64,000 bases of DNA from Calidihabitans tengchongensis (GTDB taxonomy: Bacteria; Sysuimicrobiota; Sysuimicrobiia; Sysuimicrobiales; Kaftiobacteriaceae): positions 1-64,000 of the forward strand of contig JAVKIE010000011.1 of NCBI GenBank assembly GCA_031459615.1. The letters run 5' to 3'. Positions 56,602 to 64,000 of the stretch are shown here, piece after piece. The notes beneath the pieces were generated by a model. It was not told the origin of the DNA, searched no databases, and saw nothing but the letters and a program-made list of their open reading frames with translations. Position numbers and translations under genes: made by a program. Position 1 is the first letter of the stretch, and each line of letters starts with the position of its first letter.

Positions 56602-58410
56602 CTACGGGCACGCGCGTTTCTGTTCCGCCACCTGCCGCACGATCGCCGCGAGCTCCCGGATGACCGGGCGGAGGGCTGCCGGGGCGGCGTCGTCAACGGG
56701 GTCCTGGGTTGTGACCGTACGGCCCTGGTAGGTCACCCTGTAGGTGTAGCCGTCCATCACGGGGCGCGCCGGACGGTACTCGGGCAGGAGGCCGGGAAAG
56801 CCGGCCTGGTCCAGCGCCCTCCGCAGGCGCTCGAGGCGTTCCGGTTCCAGGCGCGCGCAGTACGCTGCCCGGTCGCTGTCCACGCGGGCCAGCCCGTCCG
56901 GGAACACCCGCAGGCGTTGCGTCATCCCGGCGATGCCTCCCGCCAGAGAGAACTCCACCAGCAGAGGGACAAACTGGAACCGCACCGTCTGACGGGTCTC
57001 GTTTCCCGCGCGGTCCCGCACGCGCGCTTCCAGCACGTTCTCCCCCTCCTTCAGGAGTTCGCGGCCCACCTGCCCGCTGGCCCGCTCGGGACCCGTCTCC
57101 AGCCGGGCCGAGACGTCGCGGCCGTTCACCCGCACCGCCAGCGAGGCCGGATCCACCCCGCTGACCACGGCCCGATCGCGATACCGGATGACCACCCTCA
57201 CCGACTCGCCGCTCGCCCGGGACCCCGGGCGCGGCTCGTCGATCCACAAAAAGGGCGGGGTCTCGTCGGGGAGAAACGCCAGGGCCAGGGGGCGATCCTC
57301 ATCCCTGGTCATGACCACGATCTCCCCCGTCTCGTTCAGGTCGGCGCCCGTCCCCGCCTTGACACCCGCGCTCACCTCGACGACCTTCCGGGTCGCCAGA
57401 TCCACCACGTAGACGCCGCGCCTGCCGCCGTACTGACCCGCAAACAGCAGGCGCCGGCCGTCCCCGCTCACCCTCAGGGACTGGTCCGGGCCCCACTCCC
57501 GGCCCGGAGGGGTGACGCCCTCGATCGTGTGGAGAACGGCGCCGGTGTTTCCGTCCACGACCGCAATCCCCGCGGCGCGACCGCTCTCCCGGGTCACGTA
57601 GGCCACCCGGCGGCCGTCCAGATCGACCGCCAGCGCCCGGATCTCCCCGCGCTCTCGGGTCAGCTGCCGTGCGCCCGATCCGTCCAGGGCGGCCCGCCAC
57701 ACCTGCCCTCCTCGCAGGTAGAAGACCGCGCGGCGCGCCAGCGCCACGGGCGTCAGGCCGTCGGCCTGAGACACCAGCACCCGCAGGCCGGTCCCGTCGG
57801 TGCCGACGGCACCCAGGTACCCGGCGCCCTGCCGACGGTACACCACCACCCGCCCATCCTCGCTCACGGCGGGGGCATTCGCATGATGAAACTGGCTCTC
57901 ATCCGCCCGCAGCGGCCGGGTCAGACGCCGCAGACCCGTGCCGTCGCCGCGCATCGCACAGATCTCCATCTCGGCGAGCTTCAGGTCGCCGGGCGCCACC
58001 TCGCACACGAAGGCGATCACCCGCACCGACCGGTCGAAGGAGACCAGGGTCCCGGCCAGGCGCCTGACCTCGGGAGGCGCCCCCGGAGTGTCCTGCGGGA
58101 TTCTCAGCATCTTAACCCCGTCCAGAGACACCGAGGTGAACGCCAGCGTGCTTTCCCCGGGGACGAAGACGATCCGGTCGCCAAATGCGGCGATCCGGGG
58201 AGTGAACGCATATCCCCGGTGGGGGATCTCCACCACAAACAGGCTTTCGCTTCGGTGCAAGACCGCGACCGCCTGAGGGTCGAAGGGGACGACGATCTTC
58301 GGCGCGACGCGGTGGTAGGCAGCCTGGGCGGCCCCGAAAGGGGGCCACGCCAGCAGCGAGGCCACCAGGCATGCGAGCAGCGCGCGCGCGCCGCGGGATG
58401 TGCGGTCCAT
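56602..58410 (-). CDS. Exported TolB-like beta-propeller with emfourin-like C-terminal domain
   Basis: A 602-residue secreted protein. After a signal peptide (about 1-30) come propeller blades with S-x-D-G-R and W-R-A-A-L-D-G-S-G-A-R-Q-L-T motifs (about 40-370), an Ig-like domain (about 375-475, D-E-P-R-P-G-S ... V-S-G-V-D-P-A-S-L), and a C-terminal domain (about 478-600). The last resembles emfourin-type M4 protease inhibitors: F-S-L-A-G-G-I-A-G-M near its start and L-D-Q-A-G-F-P-G-L-L. A role in surface binding or protease control is suggested by architecture only. It lies between the two other exported-protein genes, 17 nt after the upstream stop. Confidence 0.7.
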   Translation of the reverse strand: MDRTSRGARALLACLVASLLAWPPFGAAQAAYHRVAPKIVVPFDPQAVAVLHRSESLFVVEIPHRGYAFTPRIAAFGDRIVFVPGESTLAFTSVSLDGVKMLRIPQDTPGAPPEVRRLAGTLVSFDRSVRVIAFVCEVAPGDLKLAEMEICAMRGDGTGLRRLTRPLRADESQFHHANAPAVSEDGRVVVYRRQGAGYLGAVGTDGTGLRVLVSQADGLTPVALARRAVFYLRGGQVWRAALDGSGARQLTRERGEIRALAVDLDGRRVAYVTRESGRAAGIAVVDGNTGAVLHTIEGVTPPGREWGPDQSLRVSGDGRRLLFAGQYGGRRGVYVVDLATRKVVEVSAGVKAGTGADLNETGEIVVMTRDEDRPLALAFLPDETPPFLWIDEPRPGSRASGESVRVVIRYRDRAVVSGVDPASLAVRVNGRDVSARLETGPERASGQVGRELLKEGENVLEARVRDRAGNETRQTVRFQFVPLLVEFSLAGGIAGMTQRLRVFPDGLARVDSDRAAYCARLEPERLERLRRALDQAGFPGLLPEYRPARPVMDGYTYRVTYQGRTVTTQDPVDDAAPAALRPVIRELAAIVRQVAEQKRACP

Positions 58411-58426
58411 CCTCCGGTCACCTCCC

Positions 58427-59812
58427 TCACCGCACCCGCCGGAAGAGCTCCAGGCTTCCGTCCTGCCGGACCGTCAGAAGGTAGCGCCAGTCATCGGTCA
58501 GCAGCGCGGGCGGATAGGTGAACCGGAATCCGGCCGAGATGGTATTCAGCATCCGCCCCGGCTCCGTCCCGATCCTCTGCACCACGCGCCTCTCGGCGAT
58601 CTCCCAGATGACGAGCGTGGCCCAGCCCTCCGGACGCTCCCGCCCGTAGAGGACGGCCGCGTACCGCCCGTCCGGGGAGACGTCGGCGAGACTCTGGAAA
58701 TCCACCTCGGCTCCCGCCGGCCGCACGTACTGGTCCCGGACGGCGAACGTGCGGGGGTCCAGGACGGCAAAACCCCGCGCGCTGGCCACGTACAGCGCGG
58801 CGCCGTCCCGGCTGAAGGCCACGCCGCGCGGAGGCCCGATCCGCCGCAGGGCGGGAGGGTCCGGCAGGCTCAGCGATCCATCGGCCAGGCGGCACACGCC
58901 CAGGTCCGAGAACAGGGCGATGGCCAGGCGGTCGTCCCCCGCCGCCACGCCCCGGATGATGGCCCGGGAGGTTGCTCCACCCAGCAGGAGGCGGTCGAAA
59001 TCCGCGCGACAGCGCGCCATGTCCTGCAGGCTCGCGGCCTCGTAGACCACCACCGCGGCTCCCCCTCCGGCGCGCCGGGTCGCGTACAGGCGCCGACCGT
59101 CGCGCGACCAGCCCAGGGGAGACTGACCGCGCACCTGCGCAAAGTGCACCAGGGCCCCGCCTGTCAGCTCGAACAGCGCGAACGCTTCCTCGGTGGTCTC
59201 CAGGGCCACGAACCGTCCGTCGGGAGACACCCGGAGGTTCAGGGCGTCAATGGGAGCCCGCATCCAGGACTCCTCGCCGTACAGGCGGGCGACGTCCACC
59301 GACGCGACCTCCACCTCCGCGCGGTCCGGACTCCACACCCGGAGTCCCGCCTCCACGACCACCGGCTGGTTGATGAAGTGCTGGCGGGCCAGGGGCAGGG
59401 CCAGCGTCAGCGCCAGGCGCAGCAGCACAGGGATGCCCCGCGCCGCCGAGGAAAAGAACGGCTGCATCGACCGGACGAGCGGGGGCCGGCCGGCGAGCTC
59501 CTCCTCGAGCTTGCGGGCAATCTCCTCGCTTCTGCGCTCGATCTCCGGCAGGCCTTCGCTCTCGGCGCGCCGGCGGAACTTCTCCCATTCGGCGTCAAAC
59601 CACTCGGCTCGCCGCGCGCGTTCCTCGTCGGTGGGCGGCCGCGTCCGTTCCCGGTAGTACACGACCCGGCCCCCCGGCAGCAGCGCCGCCTGGAAGATCC
59701 GGCCCCCGGGCTCCCGCACCTCGCCGGCGGATTCAAACAGCACCCCGCTCTGCAGCGCACCGGCTGCCAGGACGGGAATCAGCGCCAGTCCGAGAACAGG
59801 CACCCGTCTCAT
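58427..59812 (-). CDS. Exported beta-propeller protein
   Basis: A 461-residue protein with a signal peptide (about 1-20, L-A-A-G-A-L-Q) and no lipobox. A charged helical region (about 55-110, R-P-P-T-D-E-E-R-A-R-R-A-E-W and R-R-S-E-E-I-A-R-K-L-E-E-E) precedes repeated propeller blades such as L-R-V-S-P-D-G-R-F-V-A-L, L-G-W-S-R-D-G-R-R-L-Y-A and V-A-F-S-R-D-G-A-A-L-Y-V-A. It heads the three-gene exported operon. Blade spacing suggests YVTN/WD40-like folds that bind proteins. Target unknown. Confidence 0.72.
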   Translation of the reverse strand: MRRVPVLGLALIPVLAAGALQSGVLFESAGEVREPGGRIFQAALLPGGRVVYYRERTRPPTDEERARRAEWFDAEWEKFRRRAESEGLPEIERRSEEIARKLEEELAGRPPLVRSMQPFFSSAARGIPVLLRLALTLALPLARQHFINQPVVVEAGLRVWSPDRAEVEVASVDVARLYGEESWMRAPIDALNLRVSPDGRFVALETTEEAFALFELTGGALVHFAQVRGQSPLGWSRDGRRLYATRRAGGGAAVVVYEAASLQDMARCRADFDRLLLGGATSRAIIRGVAAGDDRLAIALFSDLGVCRLADGSLSLPDPPALRRIGPPRGVAFSRDGAALYVASARGFAVLDPRTFAVRDQYVRPAGAEVDFQSLADVSPDGRYAAVLYGRERPEGWATLVIWEIAERRVVQRIGTEPGRMLNTISAGFRFTYPPALLTDDWRYLLTVRQDGSLELFRRVR

Positions 59813-60191
59813 CCTCCCCCCTCCTGAACAGCGCGTCCGCTCGGGATGGCGTGGCCGCGCGGGCGGCGATCTCCCCCCGCGGGGGGACGGGACACCCGCG
59901 CCCCCCTCAGGCCCGAAAGGCGGGAATGCCGGCAGACAGGCGTGGAAGCAGCCCGCGTGAACCCTCGGTGATGTGCCCGCTGACGCGGAAAACCGCGATG
60001 ATCGCGTCTGCCGTTCACAGGCACCCGCATCGCGATCCCCCGTCGCGACTTACCCGGAACACAGACGGCAGGGAGAGAAATTCCCCGCGCCCTTTACCGC
60101 GTCCTCCTGCGGCAGGCCGCGCGCCCCCGCTCATTTTTTGGAGAGGCCGCGACGCGAATCGCCTCCTCCCGGAGGGCTTGCCGGGAAGATG
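59813..60191. other. Gap without a recognised gene, with one 16-bp palindrome
   Basis: This stretch lies upstream of the exported-protein operon and downstream of the SPOR gene. Frames within it have no recognisable motifs. A perfect palindrome TCCCCCCGCGGGGGGA occurs at 59872-59887, about 60 nt before the first operon gene, and could be an operator. A short TTTTTT run near 60134 is not preceded by an obvious stem on either strand. Confidence 0.4.
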
Positions 60192-60776
60192 TCAGCTGGA
60201 GGCTCCGGTCTGGCTGTTCTCGTCCCGGGGAGCGGACAGCGGCTGGCGGACGGCCAGAACGCTGGCGGAGAACCCGATTTCGGTCAGCACCCGCGCGGCC
60301 CTCCGCGCGGCATCCTCGCTGGGGTACGGCCGCGTGACCACCCGGAAGGCCGCCCCGTCCTGAACCACCGTCGCCAGGTACCCCTTGGCCCGCACGCGAC
60401 GGGCGTGGGCTTCGGCCAGGGACCGACTGGTGAACCGCGCGACGCTGACCACGTAGGACGGCCGGGCAACCGCCGCCGGTTTCCGGGCGGTCGTGGAGAC
60501 CGCCGCCGGCTTCCGCGCGGGAGCGGAGGCCGCTGGCCTCGGCGCGGGGGGCACCAGCGCGCGCCTGACCGCGGGGGAGGCCTCCAGCACTCCGGCCACA
60601 GGAGCCCGCCCCGGAGGGTTGAACGCGCCGGCCCGGGCGCCGTCCAGCAGGACGCGGTACGACCCCCAGGCCAGGCCCAGAACGGCCAGGCTGCTGGCGG
60701 CCAGCGCGGCCAGCCGGCGGGGGGAGCGGCCGGCGACGGGCGGCCCGGGGCTCGAGGACTGCTCCCAGGTCGTCAC
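60192..60776 (-). CDS. SPOR-domain membrane protein
   Basis: A 194-residue protein with a short cytoplasmic tail, one membrane helix (about 22-42, L-A-A-L-A-A-S-S-L-A-V-L-G-L-A-W), an alanine/proline/lysine linker and a C-terminal SPOR domain (about 112-185, S-Y-V-V-S-V-A-R-F-T-S-R-S-L-A-E-A ... F-R-V-V-T-R-P-Y-P-S). SPOR domains bind denuded peptidoglycan at division septa. The GTG start is chosen because the frame upstream is arginine/serine-rich shadow sequence; no strong ribosome binding site is seen. It lies 49 nt after the ABC-2 permease gene and may belong to that operon. Confidence 0.75.
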   Translation of the reverse strand: MTTWEQSSSPGPPVAGRSPRRLAALAASSLAVLGLAWGSYRVLLDGARAGAFNPPGRAPVAGVLEASPAVRRALVPPAPRPAASAPARKPAAVSTTARKPAAVARPSYVVSVARFTSRSLAEAHARRVRAKGYLATVVQDGAAFRVVTRPYPSEDAARRAARVLTEIGFSASVLAVRQPLSAPRDENSQTGASS

Positions 60777-60825
60777 ACAGGGAAAACCGGAGCAAATTCC
60801 ATGCCACAGAGGCGCCGGCCGAGGG

Positions 60826-61614
60826 CTATTCCTGCAGCTTGAGCAGCAGTCCCTTGCGCCGGGCCAGGGTGAACATGTATCCGAAGAACCCGAACGCCAC
60901 CGCCAGGTACGCCGCGTCCAGCCCGAACGCCCACCCCGCCCGGGACGCGGGCAGCGGCGCACCGGCGAGCACCTCCCGCATCGCCTCGAACACGTGGGGC
61001 AGCGGCAGCGCCACCAGCACCCGCCGCAGCCACTCCGGGTACACCGTCAGCGGGAAGAACACCGCCCCGAACGGCTGGAACAGAAACGCCAGGCTCCAGG
61101 CCAGGCTCTCGGCGCTCTGCCCGTAGCGCAGGATCAGGGCGGTGATGGCGGTGCCCACCGCCCAGGCGAACAGGATCAGCGCCGCCACCAGCGGCACCAG
61201 GCTGAGCCCCAGGGTGAAGATGTTGAAGTGGTACAGTGCAAACGCGACGGTCGCCATCAGGGTGACGGTGATGGAGATCTTGATGATTCCCCACACCATC
61301 ATGGCCACCAGGAACTCGCCCACCGTCAGCGGGGTGACAAACAGGTTCACCAGGTTCCGCGTCCACAGCTCGGTGAGAAACGACACCGAGATGGCCTGCT
61401 GCACCCGGAAGAAGATGTCCCACAGGATCAGCGCGCCCAGCAGCAGGCCCACCAGCAGCGGCACCCGCCCCTGGCGCCCCAGGTACAAGGACAGAAACCC
61501 GAAGAAGAACAGGTCCAGCAGAGGCCAGTAGAAGAGGTCGGTGATGCGGGCGAAGCTGCGGCGCATCAGGTACAGCTGCCGCAGGGTCAGCGCCCACACC
61601 CGCCGCGCGTTCAT
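60826..61614 (-). CDS. ABC-2 type exporter permease
   Basis: A 262-residue six-helix permease of the ABC-2 superfamily, with W-T-R-N-L-V-N-L-F-V-T-P-L near the first cytoplasmic loop and F-P-L-T-V-Y-P-E-W-L-R-R in the C-terminal half. Such permeases export lipids, polysaccharides or drugs. Its ATG overlaps the ATPase stop by 4 nt, so the pair forms a minimal two-gene exporter. Substrate is not shown by neighbours. Confidence 0.88.
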   Translation of the reverse strand: MNARRVWALTLRQLYLMRRSFARITDLFYWPLLDLFFFGFLSLYLGRQGRVPLLVGLLLGALILWDIFFRVQQAISVSFLTELWTRNLVNLFVTPLTVGEFLVAMMVWGIIKISITVTLMATVAFALYHFNIFTLGLSLVPLVAALILFAWAVGTAITALILRYGQSAESLAWSLAFLFQPFGAVFFPLTVYPEWLRRVLVALPLPHVFEAMREVLAGAPLPASRAGWAFGLDAAYLAVAFGFFGYMFTLARRKGLLLKLQE

Positions 61615-62357
61615 TCCTCCTCTTCCCCCCGGGCCGAGCGGGCCAGGGCCACGAAGAACTCCTCCAGGTCCGCCTTGCCATACCGGCGCACCACCTCGGC
61701 CGCCGGTCCCTCGGCCAGGATGCGCCCCCGGTGGAGGAAGATGATGCGGGTGCTGAGCCGCTCCACCTCCCGCATGTTGTGGGAGGTATAGAAGACCGTC
61801 ATCCCCCGCTCCCGCTGCAGGCGCACCAGCAGCGCCCGCACCGCGTCGGCGGCCTCCGGGTCCAGGGCGGCGGTGGGCTCGTCCAGGAACAGCACCTCGG
61901 GGTCGTTGAGGAACGCCTTCACCAGGTTCACCCGGGCCGTCTCCCCCGACGACAGCGCCCCGGTGCGCCGGCCCAGCAGGTGGGCCACGCCAAACGCCTC
62001 GGCCAGGCGGCGGATCCTCCCACCGGGTTCGGGGACGCCGTACAGGTGGGCGAACACCGTGAGGTTCTCCCGCACCGTGAGGTCGTAGGGCAGGGCCACG
62101 TAGGGCGACGAGAAGTTCACCCGGCCGAGGATCGCCTCCCGCCGGGCCGGCATGGGCAGACCCAGGATCCGCACGCTGCCGGCGGTGGGCTCGATCAGGC
62201 CCAGCAGCATGGCGATGGTGGTGGTCTTGCCGGCGCCGTTGGGCCCCAGAAAGCCCAGCAGCTCTCCCCGCGCCACCCGAAAGGAGATGTTGTCGACGGC
62301 CACGGTGCCGTCGAACACCTTGGTGAGGCCGGTGACCTCAACGGCCCAGGAGGACAC
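61611..62357 (-). CDS. ABC-2 type exporter ATPase
   Basis: A 248-residue ABC ATPase. Walker A G-P-N-G-A-G-K-T-T, signature L-S-S-G-E-T-A-R-V, Walker B V-L-F-L-D-E-P-T-A-A-L-D-P and the switch histidine in Y-T-S-H-N-M-R-E-V are all present. It is flanked by its ABC-2 permease (overlapping) and, 6 nt upstream, the ECF-type S component gene. The tight spacing suggests one transcript for all three. Confidence 0.92.
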   Translation of the reverse strand: MSSWAVEVTGLTKVFDGTVAVDNISFRVARGELLGFLGPNGAGKTTTIAMLLGLIEPTAGSVRILGLPMPARREAILGRVNFSSPYVALPYDLTVRENLTVFAHLYGVPEPGGRIRRLAEAFGVAHLLGRRTGALSSGETARVNLVKAFLNDPEVLFLDEPTAALDPEAADAVRALLVRLQRERGMTVFYTSHNMREVERLSTRIIFLHRGRILAEGPAAEVVRRYGKADLEEFFVALARSARGEEEE

Positions 62358-62363
62358 GGGCTG

Positions 62364-62918
62364 TCACGGGTTGCCCGGGCGCGGCACCGCCAGCCCCCGG
62401 CGGCGCAGGGCCAGCCAGACGACCACGGTCAGGACGGTGTTGATGCCACTCGCCAGGACGTTGAACGGCACGATGACGGGCCCCAGCAGCGCCGCCACCC
62501 GCGACGGCGGCATGCCGAACTGCAGGTACAGGATGGCGAAGTTGGCGGGGATCATCACCAGGACCCGGGCGAGAGCCCCCGCCGCGCAGGCCGCCGCCGC
62601 CCACCCCGCGGTGCGGCGGCCACCGCGACCGTACACCCACCCGGCCACGCCCACAAATGTGGCCACGGCGATGAAGTTGGCCGCCGGGCCGAAGGGCGAG
62701 CGGGCGCGGAAGAGCAGATACAGCAGATCTTTCAAGGCCACCACTGCCATCCCCGGCGCCGGCCCCGCTTCCAGGGCCACCAGCAGCGCGATCACATCAC
62801 TGGGGTCGTACCGCAGGTACGGCGCTGAGGGGAGCACGGGCACCTGGACGGTCGCCATGAGCACGAACGCCACCGCCGACAGCATGCCGACCAGCACCAG
62901 CAGACGCGTCGTGGACAC
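62364..62918 (-). CDS. ECF transporter S component (RibU-like)
   Basis: A 184-residue membrane protein with five or six helices. The blocks P-Y-L-R-Y-D-P-S-D-V-I-A-L-L-V and G-M-A-V-V-A-L-K-D-L-L-Y-L-L match RibU/PnuX-type substrate-specific components that bind riboflavin or a similar vitamin. The longer frame upstream is read through a purine tract; the GTG at 62916-62918 is preceded by GGAGGAGG at 7 nt. The energy-coupling module (EcfAA'T) is not adjacent. It may be transcribed with the ABC-2 exporter. Confidence 0.8.
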   Translation of the reverse strand: MSTTRLLVLVGMLSAVAFVLMATVQVPVLPSAPYLRYDPSDVIALLVALEAGPAPGMAVVALKDLLYLLFRARSPFGPAANFIAVATFVGVAGWVYGRGGRRTAGWAAAACAAGALARVLVMIPANFAILYLQFGMPPSRVAALLGPVIVPFNVLASGINTVLTVVVWLALRRRGLAVPRPGNP

Positions 62919-62979
62919 CGCGAATCCTCCTCCCTCCCGTTGCCTTCTTCCTTCCTCCCTCTTCCCTCTTCCTTTCGCG

Positions 62980-62985
62980 TACAAT
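62980..62985 (+). promoter_or_regulatory. -10 element (TACAAT) of the flavin reductase gene
   Basis: CGCGTACAAT lies 20 nt before the ATG, giving a short leader that includes GGAGG. The preceding 50 nt are almost pure C/T, so a -35 is not apparent. Confidence 0.5.
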
Positions 62986-63005
62986 GGCCGGCGGAGGCCC
63001 TATCC

Positions 63006-63557
63006 ATGGACGAAGCCGGTATCGACCCCCGCGCATTCCGCACCGCCCTGGGCCGGTTTGCCACCGGGGTGACGGTGGTGACCGCCTCCACGCCGGCCGG
63101 CGTTCACGGCATGACGGCCAACGCCTTCAGCTCCGTCTCCCTGAATCCTCCACTGGTCCTGGTGGCGGTGTCGCGGCGCGCCCGCATGCACGGCCACCTG
63201 CTCGCGGCCACCCACTTCGGGGTGAGCGTGCTGGCGGACCATCAGGAGGCCCATGCCTGGCACTTCGCCGGCCGCCCGCAGGCGGACCTGGCCACCGCCT
63301 TTGTGTGGAGGCGCGCCGTGCCGCTGCTGGACGGCGCGCTGGCCCACCTGGTGTGCGCGCTGGAGGCGACCCACCCCGGGGGTGACCACACCCTGTTTCT
63401 GGGTCGGGTGGAAGACCTCTGGTACCGCGACGGGATGCCGCTGGTGTTCTTCGCGGGACGGTTCTGCCGGATCGTCCCGCTGCGCCCAGGTCTGCCGGGA
63501 GAGCCGCCGGTCGAGCTCCCCGAGGCCCCCGCCGACCTTCCCGAGCGCTGGCCGTAG
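63006..63557 (+). CDS. Flavin reductase-like FMN-binding protein
   Basis: A 183-residue flavin reductase domain protein. The N-terminal F-R-T-A-L-G-R-F-A-T-G-V-T-V-V-T and G-M-T-A-N-A-F-S-S-V-S-L-N-P-P-L-V-L-V motifs are the hallmark of the HpaC/flavin reductase family, which supply reduced FMN or FAD to monooxygenases. GGAGG lies upstream of the ATG. It is divergent from the ECF S component, which may be fitting if both relate to flavins, but this is speculative. No monooxygenase is adjacent. Confidence 0.9.
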   Translation: MDEAGIDPRAFRTALGRFATGVTVVTASTPAGVHGMTANAFSSVSLNPPLVLVAVSRRARMHGHLLAATHFGVSVLADHQEAHAWHFAGRPQADLATAFVWRRAVPLLDGALAHLVCALEATHPGGDHTLFLGRVEDLWYRDGMPLVFFAGRFCRIVPLRPGLPGEPPVELPEAPADLPERWP

Positions 63558-63590
63558 CCGCCCGGAGAGGACGCCGGGGGACTGCGGGCG

Positions 63591-64000
63591 TCAGCTCGGC
63601 GGCGGATCGGCGCCAGGCAGCGGGCGGTGCTCCTGCAGCTGCACCACGCGCACCTTGAGGATGCCTGGCAGCCGGCCCAGTTCCTCGGCCACCTCCGGTG
63701 GCACCGGGTCGTCCAACCCCAGCACCATCAGGGCCCGCCCCCGGGGGTGGTCGCGGCCCACGTGCATCGAGGCGATGTTCACGTCGGCGCCTCCCAGCAG
63801 GGTGCCCACCCGGCCGATCATCCCCGGCCGGTCCTCGTTCCACACCAACAGCATGATCGGCGACGGCGCCAGGTCCATCCGGTAGCCGTCCAGGCAGGTG
63901 ATCCGGGGCTCGCGCCCGCCCACCACGGTCCCGGCGATCACCACCGCTGCGCCGGATGTCTCCACGCGCACCCGCAGCGCGCTGGCGGAGTCCTCGCCAT
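63591..64000 (-). CDS. serA: D-3-phosphoglycerate dehydrogenase, C-terminal part (cut by the window end)
   Basis: About 136 codons of the C-terminus lie in the window; the gene continues beyond position 64000. The frame shows the end of the intervening ASB-type domain (E-D-S-A-S-A-L-R-V-R-V-E-T-S-G ... V-V-G-G-R-E-P-R-I-T-C-L-D-G-Y) followed by an ACT domain with M-L-L-V-W-N-E-D-R-P-G-M-I-G-R-V-G-T-L-L and N-I-A-S-M-H-V-G-R. In SerA the ACT domain binds serine for feedback inhibition. The assignment depends on this tail only, though the combination is characteristic. Confidence 0.85.
   Translation of the reverse strand, partial: GEDSASALRVRVETSGAAVVIAGTVVGGREPRITCLDGYRMDLAPSPIMLLVWNEDRPGMIGRVGTLLGGADVNIASMHVGRDHPRGRALMVLGLDDPVPPEVAEELGRLPGILKVRVVQLQEHRPLPGADPPPS

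Noticed and set aside
62926..62975. Pyrimidine-rich tract between the ECF S component and the flavin reductase gene, considered as a triplex or phase-variable repeat
   Set aside because: The units are irregular, so it is not a clean simple repeat. It also contains the S component's ribosome binding site, which explains part of the bias.
1..64000. CRISPR arrays, rRNA genes or a replication origin
   Set aside because: No regularly spaced long direct repeats, rRNA-like segments or DnaA-box clusters were seen.

Overview
The window is a GC-rich bacterial chromosome segment, about 70% G+C by eye, with long antisense open frames and common GTG starts. Several features suggest a cell with a periplasm: three transporter binding proteins have cleavable signal peptides without an obvious lipobox, there is a SPOR-domain membrane protein, and a PuuD-type membrane cytochrome is present. 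The lineage cannot be fixed from sequence alone. The gene mix would suit an uncultivated high-GC group such as Armatimonadota, CSP1-3, Chloroflexota or a Deinococcota relative. Several genes carry a TANNNT box only 6-10 nt before the start codon, as in leaderless mRNAs.

Layout. 0.3-5.1 kb (minus): a DUF167 protein and a complete BMP-type (nucleoside-like) ABC importer. 5.2-5.4 kb: six copies of a 13-bp palindrome, then an unknown exported protein. 6.2-12.9 kb (minus): CoaB, serine hydroxymethyltransferase, MOSC protein, a coupled holin/glucosaminidase pair resembling a phage lysis cassette, a PP-loop ATPase, a nitroreductase and a ZIP metal transporter. 13.0-25.0 kb: an SLC13/RCK permease, tRNA-Ser(UGA), a YHS remnant, Yip1 protein, HAD hydrolase, P5C dehydrogenase, a degenerate GGDEF protein, a histone H1-like peptide, an M42 aminopeptidase (minus) and a 1157-residue cyclase-AAA-TPR regulator. 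25.0-31.3 kb: SixA, a phytoene-desaturase-like flavoprotein, a KBL/AONS-type PLP enzyme, an SDR and a class III aminotransferase.

31.4-43.4 kb (mostly plus): a Dpp-type importer ending in a formamidase, a beta-propeller protein, a trypsin-like protease (minus), a frameshifted cupredoxin-like gene, and a histidinol-dehydrogenase-family enzyme beside a branched-chain amino acid-type importer with a LivM-LivG fusion. Neither importer is complete here: the first lacks both ATPases and the second lacks LivF.

43.4-53.8 kb: a VWA protein with a small basic partner, an AmmeMemoRadiSam-type radical SAM protein, and then a 7.1-kb segment that looks inserted. It holds a 5'-truncated aldehyde dehydrogenase, hyuA-hyuB (hydantoinase/5-oxoprolinase), an IS481-type element with inverted repeats and an imperfect target duplication, and a DUF1445 hydro-lyase. 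It is bracketed by the radical SAM 3' end and a decayed direct copy of that end. Beyond it lies a winged-helix/PD-(D/E)XK protein.

53.9-64.0 kb: a PuuD-like urate hydroxylase, an LVIVD-repeat remnant, an operon of three exported proteins (two beta-propellers, one with an emfourin-like tail), a SPOR protein, an ABC-2 exporter, an ECF S component, a flavin reductase and the 3' part of serA. No rRNA genes or CRISPR arrays were seen. The strongest leads are the bracketed island, the isolated lysis cassette, the winged-helix nuclease and the leaderless promoter pattern.
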